From Nitrospirota bacterium (GTDB taxonomy: Bacteria; Nitrospirota; Thermodesulfovibrionia; Thermodesulfovibrionales; JdFR-88), in NCBI GenBank assembly GCA_021789215.1, contig JAJYJS010000008.1, positions 1 to 64,000 of the forward strand: a stretch of 64,000 bases of DNA. The letters run 5' to 3'. Below the pieces are notes generated by a model, which searched no databases, had not been told where the DNA came from, and saw nothing but the letters and a program-made list of their open reading frames with translations. Positions 33,722 to 41,812 of this stretch are shown here, piece by piece. Both the position numbers and the translations under genes were made by a program. Within the stretch, counting starts at the first letter, position 1, and every line of letters starts with the position of its first letter.

Positions 33722-34044
33722 GCGAAGAAAAGGAAAAAGCAGGCACGGCGGAGCTTAGTGCACAGGAGGGCCGCAAGGGCGACCCCAGGGACATAGACTT
33801 CCTCCTCGACATCCCGCTGGAGGTGACGGTGGAGCTTGGCAGGACAAGGATGTACATAAGGGACCTCCTTCAGCTTGCCCAGGGGTCCGTCCTTGAACTG
33901 GAGAAGCTGGCTGGCGAACAGATGGAGGTGCTCATCAACAACAAGCTGGTGGCCAGGGGAGAGGTTGTCGTTGTAAACGACAAATTCGGGGTGCGTCTTA
34001 CCGACATCGTGAGTCCGAGCGAGAGGATAAACAAGCTTAAATGA
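33718..34044 (+). CDS. fliN: Flagellar motor switch protein FliN
   Basis: A 108-residue C-ring protein: a short charged N-terminus and a SpoA domain (DIPLEVTVELGRTRMYIRDL, LLQLAQGSVLELEKLAGE and GEVVVVNDKFGVRLTDI). FliN completes the switch with FliM and also docks FliH during export. Start ATG overlaps the fliM stop. Confidence 0.95.
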   Translation: MSEEKEKAGTAELSAQEGRKGDPRDIDFLLDIPLEVTVELGRTRMYIRDLLQLAQGSVLELEKLAGEQMEVLINNKLVARGEVVVVNDKFGVRLTDIVSPSERINKLK

Positions 34045-34361
34045 TACAGATGTATTTGCAGATGGCCGTATCGCTCATAGCCGTCGTGGGGCTCATATAC
34101 CTGATAAGCAATTTCATGAAAAAAAGGCAGGGCAGGCCCGGCCTCTTCAAGATGCTTTCTTACCAGCCGCTTGGGCCTAAAAAAGGGGTGGCCGCACTGA
34201 AACTGGGCCGCGAGGTGCTGCTTTTCAGCATTACCGCAACCGACCTGAAACTGCTGCGGATCTATGATGAACATAAACTGGGGCTCGACAGCCTGACGGC
34301 GCCGGAGGCGTCCGGTGATGTCTCAGGCAAAAAAAGCATGAGCCATATGGAGAATATCTGA
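34041..34361 (+). CDS. fliO: Flagellar biosynthesis protein FliO
   Basis: A 106-residue small membrane protein with one N-terminal helix (MAVSLIAVVGLIYLISNFM) and a cytoplasmic domain with the FliO-like LGPKKGVAALKLGREVLLFSI-type segment. FliO is a chaperone for assembly of the FliP ring. Family conservation is weak; position between fliN and fliP and the ATGA overlap with fliN make the call secure. Confidence 0.9.
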   Translation: MIQMYLQMAVSLIAVVGLIYLISNFMKKRQGRPGLFKMLSYQPLGPKKGVAALKLGREVLLFSITATDLKLLRIYDEHKLGLDSLTAPEASGDVSGKKSMSHMENI

Positions 34362-34371
34362 GGTTTCCTGA

Positions 34372-35004
34372 ATGAATCTCCACGATCCCCTGATAAACAT
34401 CTTTCTTGTAATAAGCTTTCTGTCGCTGCTGCCAGCGATACTTGTGATGTTCACCTCTTTCAGCAGAATAGTTATAGTGCTCTCGTTCCTGAGGCAGGCG
34501 CTGGGCGGCCAGCAGATCCCGCCGAATACGGTCATAATAGGGCTTTCGCTTTTCCTGACGTTCTTTGTCATGTCCCCCACTATAGACGTAATCACCAAAG
34601 ACGCCATAAACCCCTACATGGAAAAGCAGATAACGATGCAGGAGGCCTTCTCCAAGGCAGCCCCGCCGCTGAAATCGTTCATGCTCAGGCAGACCAGGCA
34701 GAAGGACATCGCTCTCTTCCTGAAGATAGCCAGGCAGCCTGCGCCCGCAACCCCCCAGGACCTGCCGCTGAGGATAGTCGTGCCCGCCTTTGCCATAAGC
34801 GAGCTGAAAACGGCTTTCGAGATAGGCTTTCTCATCTATCTGCCGTTCCTGGTCATAGACATGGTGGTTTCGAGCATATTGCTTTCGATGGGCATGATGA
34901 TGCTGCCGCCCGTGCTCATATCGCTTCCGTTCAAGCTGCTTCTGTTTGTGCTTGTTGACGGATGGAACCTGGTTGTAGGCACGCTGGTCAGGAGCTTCCA
35001 TTGA
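34372..35004 (+). CDS. fliP: Flagellar export gate protein FliP (no signal peptide)
   Basis: A 210-residue export-gate protein with the family motifs MTSFTRI-like ([20 protein letters not shown]), [23 protein letters not shown] and [12 protein letters not shown]. coli FliP has about 245 residues and a cleaved signal peptide; here the protein begins where the mature region begins and no upstream in-frame extension fits. FliP forms the pore with FliQ and FliR. The next gene, fliQ, starts inside its stop codon. Confidence 0.95.
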   Translation: MNLHDPLINIFLVISFLSLLPAILVMFTSFSRIVIVLSFLRQALGGQQIPPNTVIIGLSLFLTFFVMSPTIDVITKDAINPYMEKQITMQEAFSKAAPPLKSFMLRQTRQKDIALFLKIARQPAPATPQDLPLRIVVPAFAISELKTAFEIGFLIYLPFLVIDMVVSSILLSMGMMMLPPVLISLPFKLLLFVLVDGWNLVVGTLVRSFH

Positions 35005-35270
35005 CAATCGATCTGGTAAGGGACATCTCCGCGCAGGTATTCAGGACGGTGCTCATGGTGTCGGGCCCCGCGCTTGCCGTGAGCCTTGTTGCCGGCCTGT
35101 TGATAGGCATATTCCAGACTGTTACACAGATACAGGAGTTCACGCTTTCGTTTGTCCCGAAGATAGTCGCGGTCTTCGTCAGTCTTTTTGTGCTTGCGCC
35201 CTGGCTTGCCAGGGTGATGGTGAGCTTCACTACCGGGCTGATAACAAGCATCCCGAATTATATCAAATAG
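35001..35270 (+). CDS. fliQ: Flagellar export gate protein FliQ
   Basis: An 89-residue protein with two membrane helices, the exact usual length of FliQ. The family motif [21 protein letters not shown] is present. The start is TTG at 35001, overlapping the fliP stop; it gives the standard N-terminus ([17 protein letters not shown]). A longer open frame from 34962 lies within fliP and does not match the family. Confidence 0.94.
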   Translation: MTIDLVRDISAQVFRTVLMVSGPALAVSLVAGLLIGIFQTVTQIQEFTLSFVPKIVAVFVSLFVLAPWLARVMVSFTTGLITSIPNYIK

Positions 35271-35283
35271 GGGGGAACAGGCA

Positions 35284-36054
35284 ATGGATACAGCAAACAT
35301 AAACCTCTTTGCGGCCTATCTCCCCAATTTCCTTTTCATACTCCTCAGGGCCGGGATTGTCCTGGGGTTTCTCCCCTTTTTCAGCAGCAGCACCTTCCCG
35401 GCAAAATTCAAGATAGGCTTCGTTGTGGCGCTGTCGATAGTGCTTACCCCCGTAATACAGTTCAAGATACCGGACAGGGGGACGATAGCCGGGGTCATTG
35501 TCCGGGAAATGATACTGGCCGTGGCGCTTGGCATGGCTGCCAGGGCCATTTTCTGGGCCATAGACATGTCCGGCCAGATAATGAGCACGGCCATGGGGCT
35601 CTCGATGGCCACCGTCTTCAATCCCGACATGGGGCAGTCCACCGAATTCGCGCAGCTCTACGGGACAATAGCCATGCTGGTCTTTCTCGCGCTGAACATC
35701 CATCACGAGCTTATATACGCCTTCGTCAAGAGCTACGAATGGATTCCGCTTGGCAGCATAAACACGGGGAAGCTGATGGCCGCCGTGGTCCCGCTTGGAG
35801 GAAAGATGATAGCCATCGCGCTCAAGATAAGCGCACCGGTCATAATAATCATGCTGATACTGAACCTGCTGCTGGGATTTCTGTATAAGGCGGCCCCCCA
35901 GATGAATATATTTTTCATCGGCTATCCGCTCTACATGATTGTGGGGTTTACCCTGATGATACTGGCATTGCCTGTCTTCATTTATGTGTTCCAGTGCTAC
36001 TTCACCCAGATAAAGACGGAAATGCTTGGCATAATGGCGGCGGCAAAGGGATAA
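35284..36054 (+). CDS. fliR: Flagellar export gate protein FliR
   Basis: A 256-residue protein with six hydrophobic segments and FliR features (LLRAGIVLGFLPFFSS, FWAIDMSGQIMSTAMGLSMA). FliR completes the FliPQR export pore. AGGGGGGAACAG precedes the ATG; the gene follows fliQ by 13 bases and precedes flhB by three. Confidence 0.95.
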   Translation: MDTANINLFAAYLPNFLFILLRAGIVLGFLPFFSSSTFPAKFKIGFVVALSIVLTPVIQFKIPDRGTIAGVIVREMILAVALGMAARAIFWAIDMSGQIMSTAMGLSMATVFNPDMGQSTEFAQLYGTIAMLVFLALNIHHELIYAFVKSYEWIPLGSINTGKLMAAVVPLGGKMIAIALKISAPVIIIMLILNLLLGFLYKAAPQMNIFFIGYPLYMIVGFTLMILALPVFIYVFQCYFTQIKTEMLGIMAAAKG

Positions 36055-36057
36055 AAC

Positions 36058-37095
36058 ATGCCTGAATTCGGCGAAAAAACAGAGCAAGCGACCCCCAAAC
36101 GAAAGCAAAAGGCACGGGAAAGCGGCCAGGTAGCACGGAGCCGCGAACTTATATCCATGACCTCGATGGCCGGGGTAATGCTCGTGTTCTATTTTGCCGG
36201 AGGGACGGTCATGAGGAACCTAGCCCTTTCGACCGGGAGATTCCTCAGCCTTGAATACGGCAGGGACCCTCTTACGGTGATGAGGGCCGCCTCATACCAG
36301 ATTTTTACTTTAATGGCGCCTTTTCTCGGAATATCCTTTGTTTTTGCCCTTGCGACGGGTTTCGCCCAGGGGGGGCTTGTTTTGAAACCTCTTAGCGTGA
36401 ATGTTGACAAATTAAACCCCGTGAACGGATTTACGCGCATCTTTTCGAAAACGGGGCTTGTAGAGCTTGTGAAAAGCCTTTTCAAATTTTCGCTGGGGGG
36501 CGCGATATTCTACTTTATTATCAAAAAGGCCCTTGCGGTGCTGCCTTATACGGCGGCCCTGGACATAAGGGACACGGAACGCATCGGCATCTCGCTCATA
36601 TCCAAGTCCGTCCTCTACGCCTTCGGCGCCTTTTTTGTAATAGCCATTGCCGACTACATAGCCGAAAGATGGAATTTCGGGCGCAGTATCCGCATGACGA
36701 AAGACGAGATAAAGGAGGAATACAAGGAGACCGAGGGAGACCCGGCCATAAAGGCAAGGATAAAGAGCCTGCAAAGGGAGATGGCCAGGAAGAGGATGAT
36801 GCAGGATGTCCCCAAAGCCACGGTGGTCATAACTAACCCGACCCACCTTGCCGTGGCGCTCTTTTACAAGAACAAGGAAACTGCCGCGCCAAAGGTCATC
36901 GCCAAGGGGGCCGGGGTGATAGCTGAAAAAATAAAGGAAGTGGCCCGCGAGCACGGCATACCGGTCGTGGAGGACAAGCCCGTGGCGCGTGCGTTATTCA
37001 AGCTGGAGATAGGCTCCTATATACCAGAGGAGCTTTACAAGGCCGTGGCAGGGATTCTGGCCTTCATATACAAACTGAAAAGGGCTGGTTGCTGA
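36058..37095 (+). CDS. flhB: Flagellar export switch protein FlhB
   Basis: A 345-residue protein with the N-terminal GEKTEQATPKRKQKARESGQ motif, four membrane helices and a cytoplasmic domain containing the self-cleavage site NPTH (Asn260-Pro261). Cleavage lets FlhB switch from hook to filament substrates when FliK signals hook completion. Full length and complete. It is directly followed by flhA. Confidence 0.96.
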   Translation: MPEFGEKTEQATPKRKQKARESGQVARSRELISMTSMAGVMLVFYFAGGTVMRNLALSTGRFLSLEYGRDPLTVMRAASYQIFTLMAPFLGISFVFALATGFAQGGLVLKPLSVNVDKLNPVNGFTRIFSKTGLVELVKSLFKFSLGGAIFYFIIKKALAVLPYTAALDIRDTERIGISLISKSVLYAFGAFFVIAIADYIAERWNFGRSIRMTKDEIKEEYKETEGDPAIKARIKSLQREMARKRMMQDVPKATVVITNPTHLAVALFYKNKETAAPKVIAKGAGVIAEKIKEVAREHGIPVVEDKPVARALFKLEIGSYIPEELYKAVAGILAFIYKLKRAGC

Positions 37096-37096
37096 G

Positions 37097-39130
37097 ATGA
37101 AATTCCTGGAACTCCTGCAAAAACGCGGGGACTTTGCAGTGGCCCTGGCCGTGCTGGCCATACTGGGCGTCATGGTCCTGCCGATACCGCCCTTTCTGCT
37201 GGACCTGCTCCTTTCGACTTCCATCTCGCTTTCGATAGTCATACTGGTGACGGGCATATACATAAAAAAGCCCCTGGACTTCTCGGTTTTCCCCTCCGTG
37301 CTGCTCATGGCGACCCTTTACAGGCTTTCTCTTAACGTCGCCACAACAAGACTCATCCTGCTCAGGGGAAGCGAAGGGGTCGATGCCGCCGGGCACGTGA
37401 TAAAGTCCTTCGGCAATTTCATTGTGGGCGGCAACCCTGCCGTGGGCTTCATAATGTTCCTCATCCTCATCGTTATCAATTTTGTTGTCATAACGAAGGG
37501 TTCGGGCAGGATTGCGGAGGTCGCCGCCAGGTTCACTCTCGACGCCATGCCTGGCAAGCAGATGGCCATAGACGCAGACCTCAACGCCGGGCTGATAGAT
37601 GACAAGGAGGCCAGGAGGCGCCGCTCACAGATAGCCCAGGAGGCGGACTTCTACGGCGCGATGGACGGCTCCAGCAAGTTCATAAGGGGGGACGCGATTG
37701 CCGGTCTCATTATAACAGGCATAAACATAGTCGCCGGACTGCTGATAGGAATAATCCAGAAGGGCATGCCCATTGCCGAGGCCGCGAAGACCTACACGAT
37801 ATTGACCATAGGCGACGGGCTTGTCTCCCAGATACCGGCCCTGCTTGTGTCAACGGCCGCGGGCATAATAGTCACCAGGGCCGGGACTGAAAAGGACCTG
37901 GGCGGAGAGATAACCCGCCAGCTGGTGCTCAATCCCAAGGCGCTGGCGACGGCGGCCGGCATAATGGTAGTGCTCGGCCTTGTCCCGGGGCTCCCTCATA
38001 TTCCTTTCTTCCTGCTTTCGGCCTCCTCCGGCGCTCTCGCCTATACCATCAATAAATCCGCCGAGGAGGAAAAAGAGGCGCCAAAGCCTGAGCCCGCCCA
38101 GCAGGAAACGCCGCTCGACTCCTACATCGAGATAGAGCCGCTCACATTCGAGCTTGGTTACGGCCTCATCCCGCTTGTGGATTCCGACAAGGCTGAACTC
38201 CTTGCAAAAATAAAGGCGTTAAGGAAGCAGCTTGCCACCGAGCTTGGTTTCATAGTGCCTTCCATACACATCAAGGACAACCTGCAACTGAGGCCGCATG
38301 AATACAGCTTCCTCATCAGGGGCATAGAAGTGGGCAAGGGAGAGATAATGACCGGCCATCTGCTTGCCGTCTCCAACGGGCAGGCCGGGCCGATAGACGG
38401 CATCCCCACAAAGGAGCCGTCCTTTGGGCTGCCGGCCATATGGATAAACGAAAAAGACAAGGAGACGGCCCAGCTCAAGGGCTACATGGTGGTAGACCCG
38501 CCGACGGTCATAGCCACCCACATCACGGAGATGGTCAGGGCCCATGCCTCCGAGCTGCTCACAAGGACAGAGGTGCAGGGGCTCTTGAACAAGGTCTCCA
38601 GGAACAACCCAAAGATAGTGGAGGAACTGATACCTGCAAATATGTCGCTTGGCGGGGTCCAGCGCGTCCTCCAGAACCTCATAAAGGAGAAGGTGCCGAT
38701 AAACGACCTCGTGGTCATAATAGAGACGCTGCTGGATTATTCACCGGGCATAAAGGACACCGACCTGCTTACGGAGTACGTAAGGCAGTCCCTAGCGCGG
38801 TTCATAAGCAGGCAGTATCTCTCTCCCGACGGCGATATAAAGGTGATGGCGCTTGATGCAAGGTTCGAGAAGGACTTCGCCCAGTCGATGGAGGCTGGCG
38901 GGGCATTGAACCCTGTTGTCCTGAGCAGGCTTATAAAGTCCATCGAGAGCGCCGTGATGGAGGACAGGTTCAAGGGCGGCCAGCCCGTTATACTCTGCTC
39001 CTCCAATATAAGGAGATTCCTGCGCAGGATGCTGGAAAAGTTCGTGCCCTCGGTGGTCGTGCTGTCCAATGCCGAGATATCCCCTGCAACGAAAATCCAT
39101 TCAATAGGAGTTTTGAAGTATGAAGATTAA
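37097..39130 (+). CDS. flhA: Flagellar export gate protein FlhA
   Basis: A 677-residue protein: an N-terminal half with about eight membrane helices and the conserved FHIPEP-type loop (VAARFTLDAMPGKQMAIDAD, then DGSSKFIRGDAIAGLI), and a large cytoplasmic domain from about residue 330. It forms the nonameric ring that docks substrate-chaperone complexes and uses the proton gradient. It overlaps flhF by 11 bases. Confidence 0.96.
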   Translation: MKFLELLQKRGDFAVALAVLAILGVMVLPIPPFLLDLLLSTSISLSIVILVTGIYIKKPLDFSVFPSVLLMATLYRLSLNVATTRLILLRGSEGVDAAGHVIKSFGNFIVGGNPAVGFIMFLILIVINFVVITKGSGRIAEVAARFTLDAMPGKQMAIDADLNAGLIDDKEARRRRSQIAQEADFYGAMDGSSKFIRGDAIAGLIITGINIVAGLLIGIIQKGMPIAEAAKTYTILTIGDGLVSQIPALLVSTAAGIIVTRAGTEKDLGGEITRQLVLNPKALATAAGIMVVLGLVPGLPHIPFFLLSASSGALAYTINKSAEEEKEAPKPEPAQQETPLDSYIEIEPLTFELGYGLIPLVDSDKAELLAKIKALRKQLATELGFIVPSIHIKDNLQLRPHEYSFLIRGIEVGKGEIMTGHLLAVSNGQAGPIDGIPTKEPSFGLPAIWINEKDKETAQLKGYMVVDPPTVIATHITEMVRAHASELLTRTEVQGLLNKVSRNNPKIVEELIPANMSLGGVQRVLQNLIKEKVPINDLVVIIETLLDYSPGIKDTDLLTEYVRQSLARFISRQYLSPDGDIKVMALDARFEKDFAQSMEAGGALNPVVLSRLIKSIESAVMEDRFKGGQPVILCSSNIRRFLRRMLEKFVPSVVVLSNAEISPATKIHSIGVLKYED

Positions 39131-40205
39131 AAAATTCAAGGCCAGAAATTTTGCCGAAGCCCTGGAAATGGTCAGGAAGGAACTGAGCGAGGACGCGGTC
39201 ATCCTTTCCTCGGAGGAGAAAAAGGGGCCTAAAAAACCCTTCGTTGAGGTGACTGCGGCGGTCGACTACGACTCTGACGTACAGGAGCACGCGCAAACCG
39301 AATCCGCCTGCGTCCACGCGGGGGCCGCCGCCGGGGGCATCACCTCCGAGGGGCTAAGGAGGTTCAGGGAAGAGATAAAGAACGAGGTTAAATCGGAGAT
39401 AGAGGGCCTGAGGATGGCCATAGAGGGCATGAAAAGGGGCGGGTTTGAGTTTTCCATGCCCAAGCAGAAAAGGCTCATGTTCAATTACCTGAGGGAAAGA
39501 CGCATAAAGGAAGAGTTTGCCATGAGGCTTTGCGAAAAGGCCGGGGACTTTAACGACCTGCCGTCGCTCATCACGCGGGACGTGAAGACCAAAAGCGGCG
39601 AGGGCGAAAAGATCGTGATGCTTACGGGCCCCACCGGCGTGGGAAAGACGACCACTATCGCCAAGCTCAGCGCCCGCGCGATGAGGGAGGGCAGAAAGGT
39701 GGGGATCATAAACCTGGACACCTACCGGATAGGCGCGGTCGAGCAGGTGAGGATTTATTCAAGGATAATGGGCATACCTCTTGCCGTGGCCTCAACCCCC
39801 GGACAGCTGAGGACCCATCTGGCCAATTTCTCCAAAAGCAGGGACCTCATCTTCATAGACACCACGGGAAGGAACCCCCGCGACGAGTCCTACATAGAAG
39901 ACATGAGGCAGATGTGCGACACCGGCTTTCCGATGGAGCTTCACCTGCTGATTAGCGCGGGCGCCGACGACGAGGCCATGACGGAGGCCTACAGGAGCTA
40001 CAGCCGGCTGCCCGTCGATTACATAGCCTTTACAAAGCTGGACGAGGCCGTAAAGTTCGGCCCTCTTTACAACATCCAGATGGTCTATCAGAAACCCGTG
40101 GCCTATGTGACCACGGGCCAGCAAGTGCCTGACGACATGGAATTTGCGACGGCCGATATGCTCGGGGACCTGATACTTTCGAAAGGGTGTTACAAAAAAT
40201 GCTGA
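39120..40205 (+). CDS. flhF: Flagellar placement GTPase FlhF
   Basis: A 361-residue SRP-type GTPase: an N-terminal basic/variable region, the helical N domain, and a G domain with the P-loop GPTGVGKTTTIAKLSAR, TYRIGAVEQ, IDTTGRNPRD and TKLDEAVKFG. FlhF marks the pole or site where the flagellum forms, together with FlhG. Start overlaps flhA. It overlaps flhG by seven bases. The presence of flhF-flhG suggests polar or number-controlled flagella. Confidence 0.95.
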   Translation: MKIKKFKARNFAEALEMVRKELSEDAVILSSEEKKGPKKPFVEVTAAVDYDSDVQEHAQTESACVHAGAAAGGITSEGLRRFREEIKNEVKSEIEGLRMAIEGMKRGGFEFSMPKQKRLMFNYLRERRIKEEFAMRLCEKAGDFNDLPSLITRDVKTKSGEGEKIVMLTGPTGVGKTTTIAKLSARAMREGRKVGIINLDTYRIGAVEQVRIYSRIMGIPLAVASTPGQLRTHLANFSKSRDLIFIDTTGRNPRDESYIEDMRQMCDTGFPMELHLLISAGADDEAMTEAYRSYSRLPVDYIAFTKLDEAVKFGPLYNIQMVYQKPVAYVTTGQQVPDDMEFATADMLGDLILSKGCYKKC

Positions 40206-41035
40206 AAGATTTCCAGAGCGGGAAAAAGAGCGTGAAGACGATAGCCGTGGCCAGCGGCAAGGGCGGGGTCGGCAAGACAAACGTGGTGGCCAGCCTGGCG
40301 TTTGCCGCGAGGAAGGCGGGCAAGAACGTGATGGTGCTGGATGCGGACCTGGGCCTGAGCAACATAGACGTCCTTTTGCAGCTTGCCCCAAGGTACAACA
40401 TCCAGCATGTTTTGAGCGGGGAAAAATCGATAAAGGACGTGCTGGTGGAAGGGCCGGGCGGGATGAAGATACTGCCATCGAGTTCCGGGGTGCAGGAACT
40501 GACCTCTCTGGATGAATTCCAGAGGCTCAGGATAATGGAAGAGTTCGACACCTTCGAAGGCGATATAGATTTGCTGATAATAGACACGGCTGCGGGCATC
40601 TCCGAAAATGTCGCCTTTTTCTGCGTGGCCGCCGAGGAGGTCATAATAGTGACCTCGCCGGAGCCCACGGCCCTTACGGATGCCTATGCCCTCATAAAAG
40701 TGCTCTGTACAAGATACCAGGAGCGCGAATTCGATGTGCTTGTCAATTCGGCAAAGAACTCTGATGAGGCGCTCGCCATTTACAAGAGGCTGCTTGTGGT
40801 GACGGAGCGGTTTCTGAACGTCTCGCTGAACTACATAGGCTATATCCCGTTTGACAACCATGTGAGCCGTGCGGTAAGGGCGCAAAGGGCGTTTGCCGAG
40901 CTGTATCCGGACAGCCCGGCTTCAAGGCAGATAACCGAGATAGCGGGCAGGATCATGGAGCCAGGGGGCAAGATAAAGGGGACGCTCCAGTTCTTCATAG
41001 GGAACCTGCTGTCAGGCCAGGAGAGATTCAAATGA
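40199..41035 (+). CDS. flhG: MinD-like flagellar number regulator FlhG (FleN)
   Basis: A 278-residue ParA/MinD-family ATPase with the deviant Walker A ASGKGGVGKTN and the conserved VLDADLGLSNIDVLL segment. FlhG limits flagellar number by acting on FlhF, and in some bacteria binds the sigma-54 flagellar regulator. The ATG at 40199 gives the standard start; an in-frame GTG at 40187 is less likely. It overlaps fliA by four bases. Confidence 0.94.
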   Translation: MLKDFQSGKKSVKTIAVASGKGGVGKTNVVASLAFAARKAGKNVMVLDADLGLSNIDVLLQLAPRYNIQHVLSGEKSIKDVLVEGPGGMKILPSSSGVQELTSLDEFQRLRIMEEFDTFEGDIDLLIIDTAAGISENVAFFCVAAEEVIIVTSPEPTALTDAYALIKVLCTRYQEREFDVLVNSAKNSDEALAIYKRLLVVTERFLNVSLNYIGYIPFDNHVSRAVRAQRAFAELYPDSPASRQITEIAGRIMEPGGKIKGTLQFFIGNLLSGQERFK

Positions 41036-41781
41036 GAGCTGAAACTTTTTACAAGCAGAAAAAAATGTCCGAGCAGGAAAAGGAGCAGCTTGTCAGGGAG
41101 TTCCTTCCCTTTATCAAATACACGGCCTACAGGCTCGCCTGGAGGCTCCCCAACCACCTGACCGTGGACGACCTCATAAGCGTGGGGGCGATGGGCCTGC
41201 TGGACGCGCTCCAGAGATACGAGCAGGGCAGGGTGAAACTGAAGACGTTCGTCGAGTTCAGGATAAAGGGGGCAATGCTTGACGAGATAAGGGCCTATGA
41301 CTGGATGCCCAAATCGGTGAAGAAAAAGATAGACCTCGTAAAAAAATCCCATTCGAAACTCGAAAAGGAGCTTGGGCGCGTGCCGGAGGAGTCCGAGATA
41401 GCCGGGGACCTGGGGATATCGCTCGATGAATATTACGAAATCCTTCAGAACTCGAACAACTCCTCCATACTGAGGCTTGAGGACTTCAGGGGCGGCGAGG
41501 ATGCCAGCATGGATGCATTGGAATGCATACGGGACCCCAATGCAAAAAACCCGCTTGAGTGCCTGATCGACTCCAGCCAGAAGCAGATGCTGGCTGATGC
41601 CATAAACAGGATTCCGGAGAAGGAAAAGATGGTGCTTTCCCTTTATTACTGGGAGGAGCTTACGATGAAAGAGATTTCACAGGTGCTGGACCTGACAGAG
41701 GGCAGGGTCTCCCAGTTGCACAAACAGGCCCTCCTGAGGCTCAAATCCGAGCTTCAGTCCGGAGTTTCCCCTAAAGATTAA
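41032..41781 (+). CDS. fliA: Flagellar sigma factor FliA (sigma-28)
   Basis: A 249-residue sigma factor of the FliA/WhiG type: region 2 (TVDDLISVGAMGLLDAL, FRIKGAMLDEIR), region 3 and region 4 with the helix-turn-helix (LTMKEISQVLDLTEGRVSQL). It directs RNA polymerase to late flagellar and chemotaxis genes and is held by FlgM (56439) until hook completion. Its likely target promoters in this window share TAAA-N16-nnCGATAA/T. One of them lies at the 3' end of this very gene. Confidence 0.96.
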   Translation: MRAETFYKQKKMSEQEKEQLVREFLPFIKYTAYRLAWRLPNHLTVDDLISVGAMGLLDALQRYEQGRVKLKTFVEFRIKGAMLDEIRAYDWMPKSVKKKIDLVKKSHSKLEKELGRVPEESEIAGDLGISLDEYYEILQNSNNSSILRLEDFRGGEDASMDALECIRDPNAKNPLECLIDSSQKQMLADAINRIPEKEKMVLSLYYWEELTMKEISQVLDLTEGRVSQLHKQALLRLKSELQSGVSPKD

Positions 41782-41799
41782 GCACTTGGGGGTCGATAA
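41772..41799 (+). promoter_or_regulatory. Sigma-28 promoter of the HEAT-che operon
   Basis: TAAA (41772-41775), 16 bases, then GTCGATAA (41792-41799). It overlaps the last codons of fliA and predicts a start near 41806, seven bases before the ATG at 41813. It would let FliA drive the chemotaxis genes separately from the fliL operon. Confidence 0.75.
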
Positions 41800-41812
41800 G
41801 TATTTATGTAAC

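Noticed and set aside
41786..41812. TTG start for the HEAT protein, nine codons upstream
   Set aside because: The codon lies in the spacer of the sigma-28 promoter, so it would not be in that mRNA. The ATG at 41813 is the better start.
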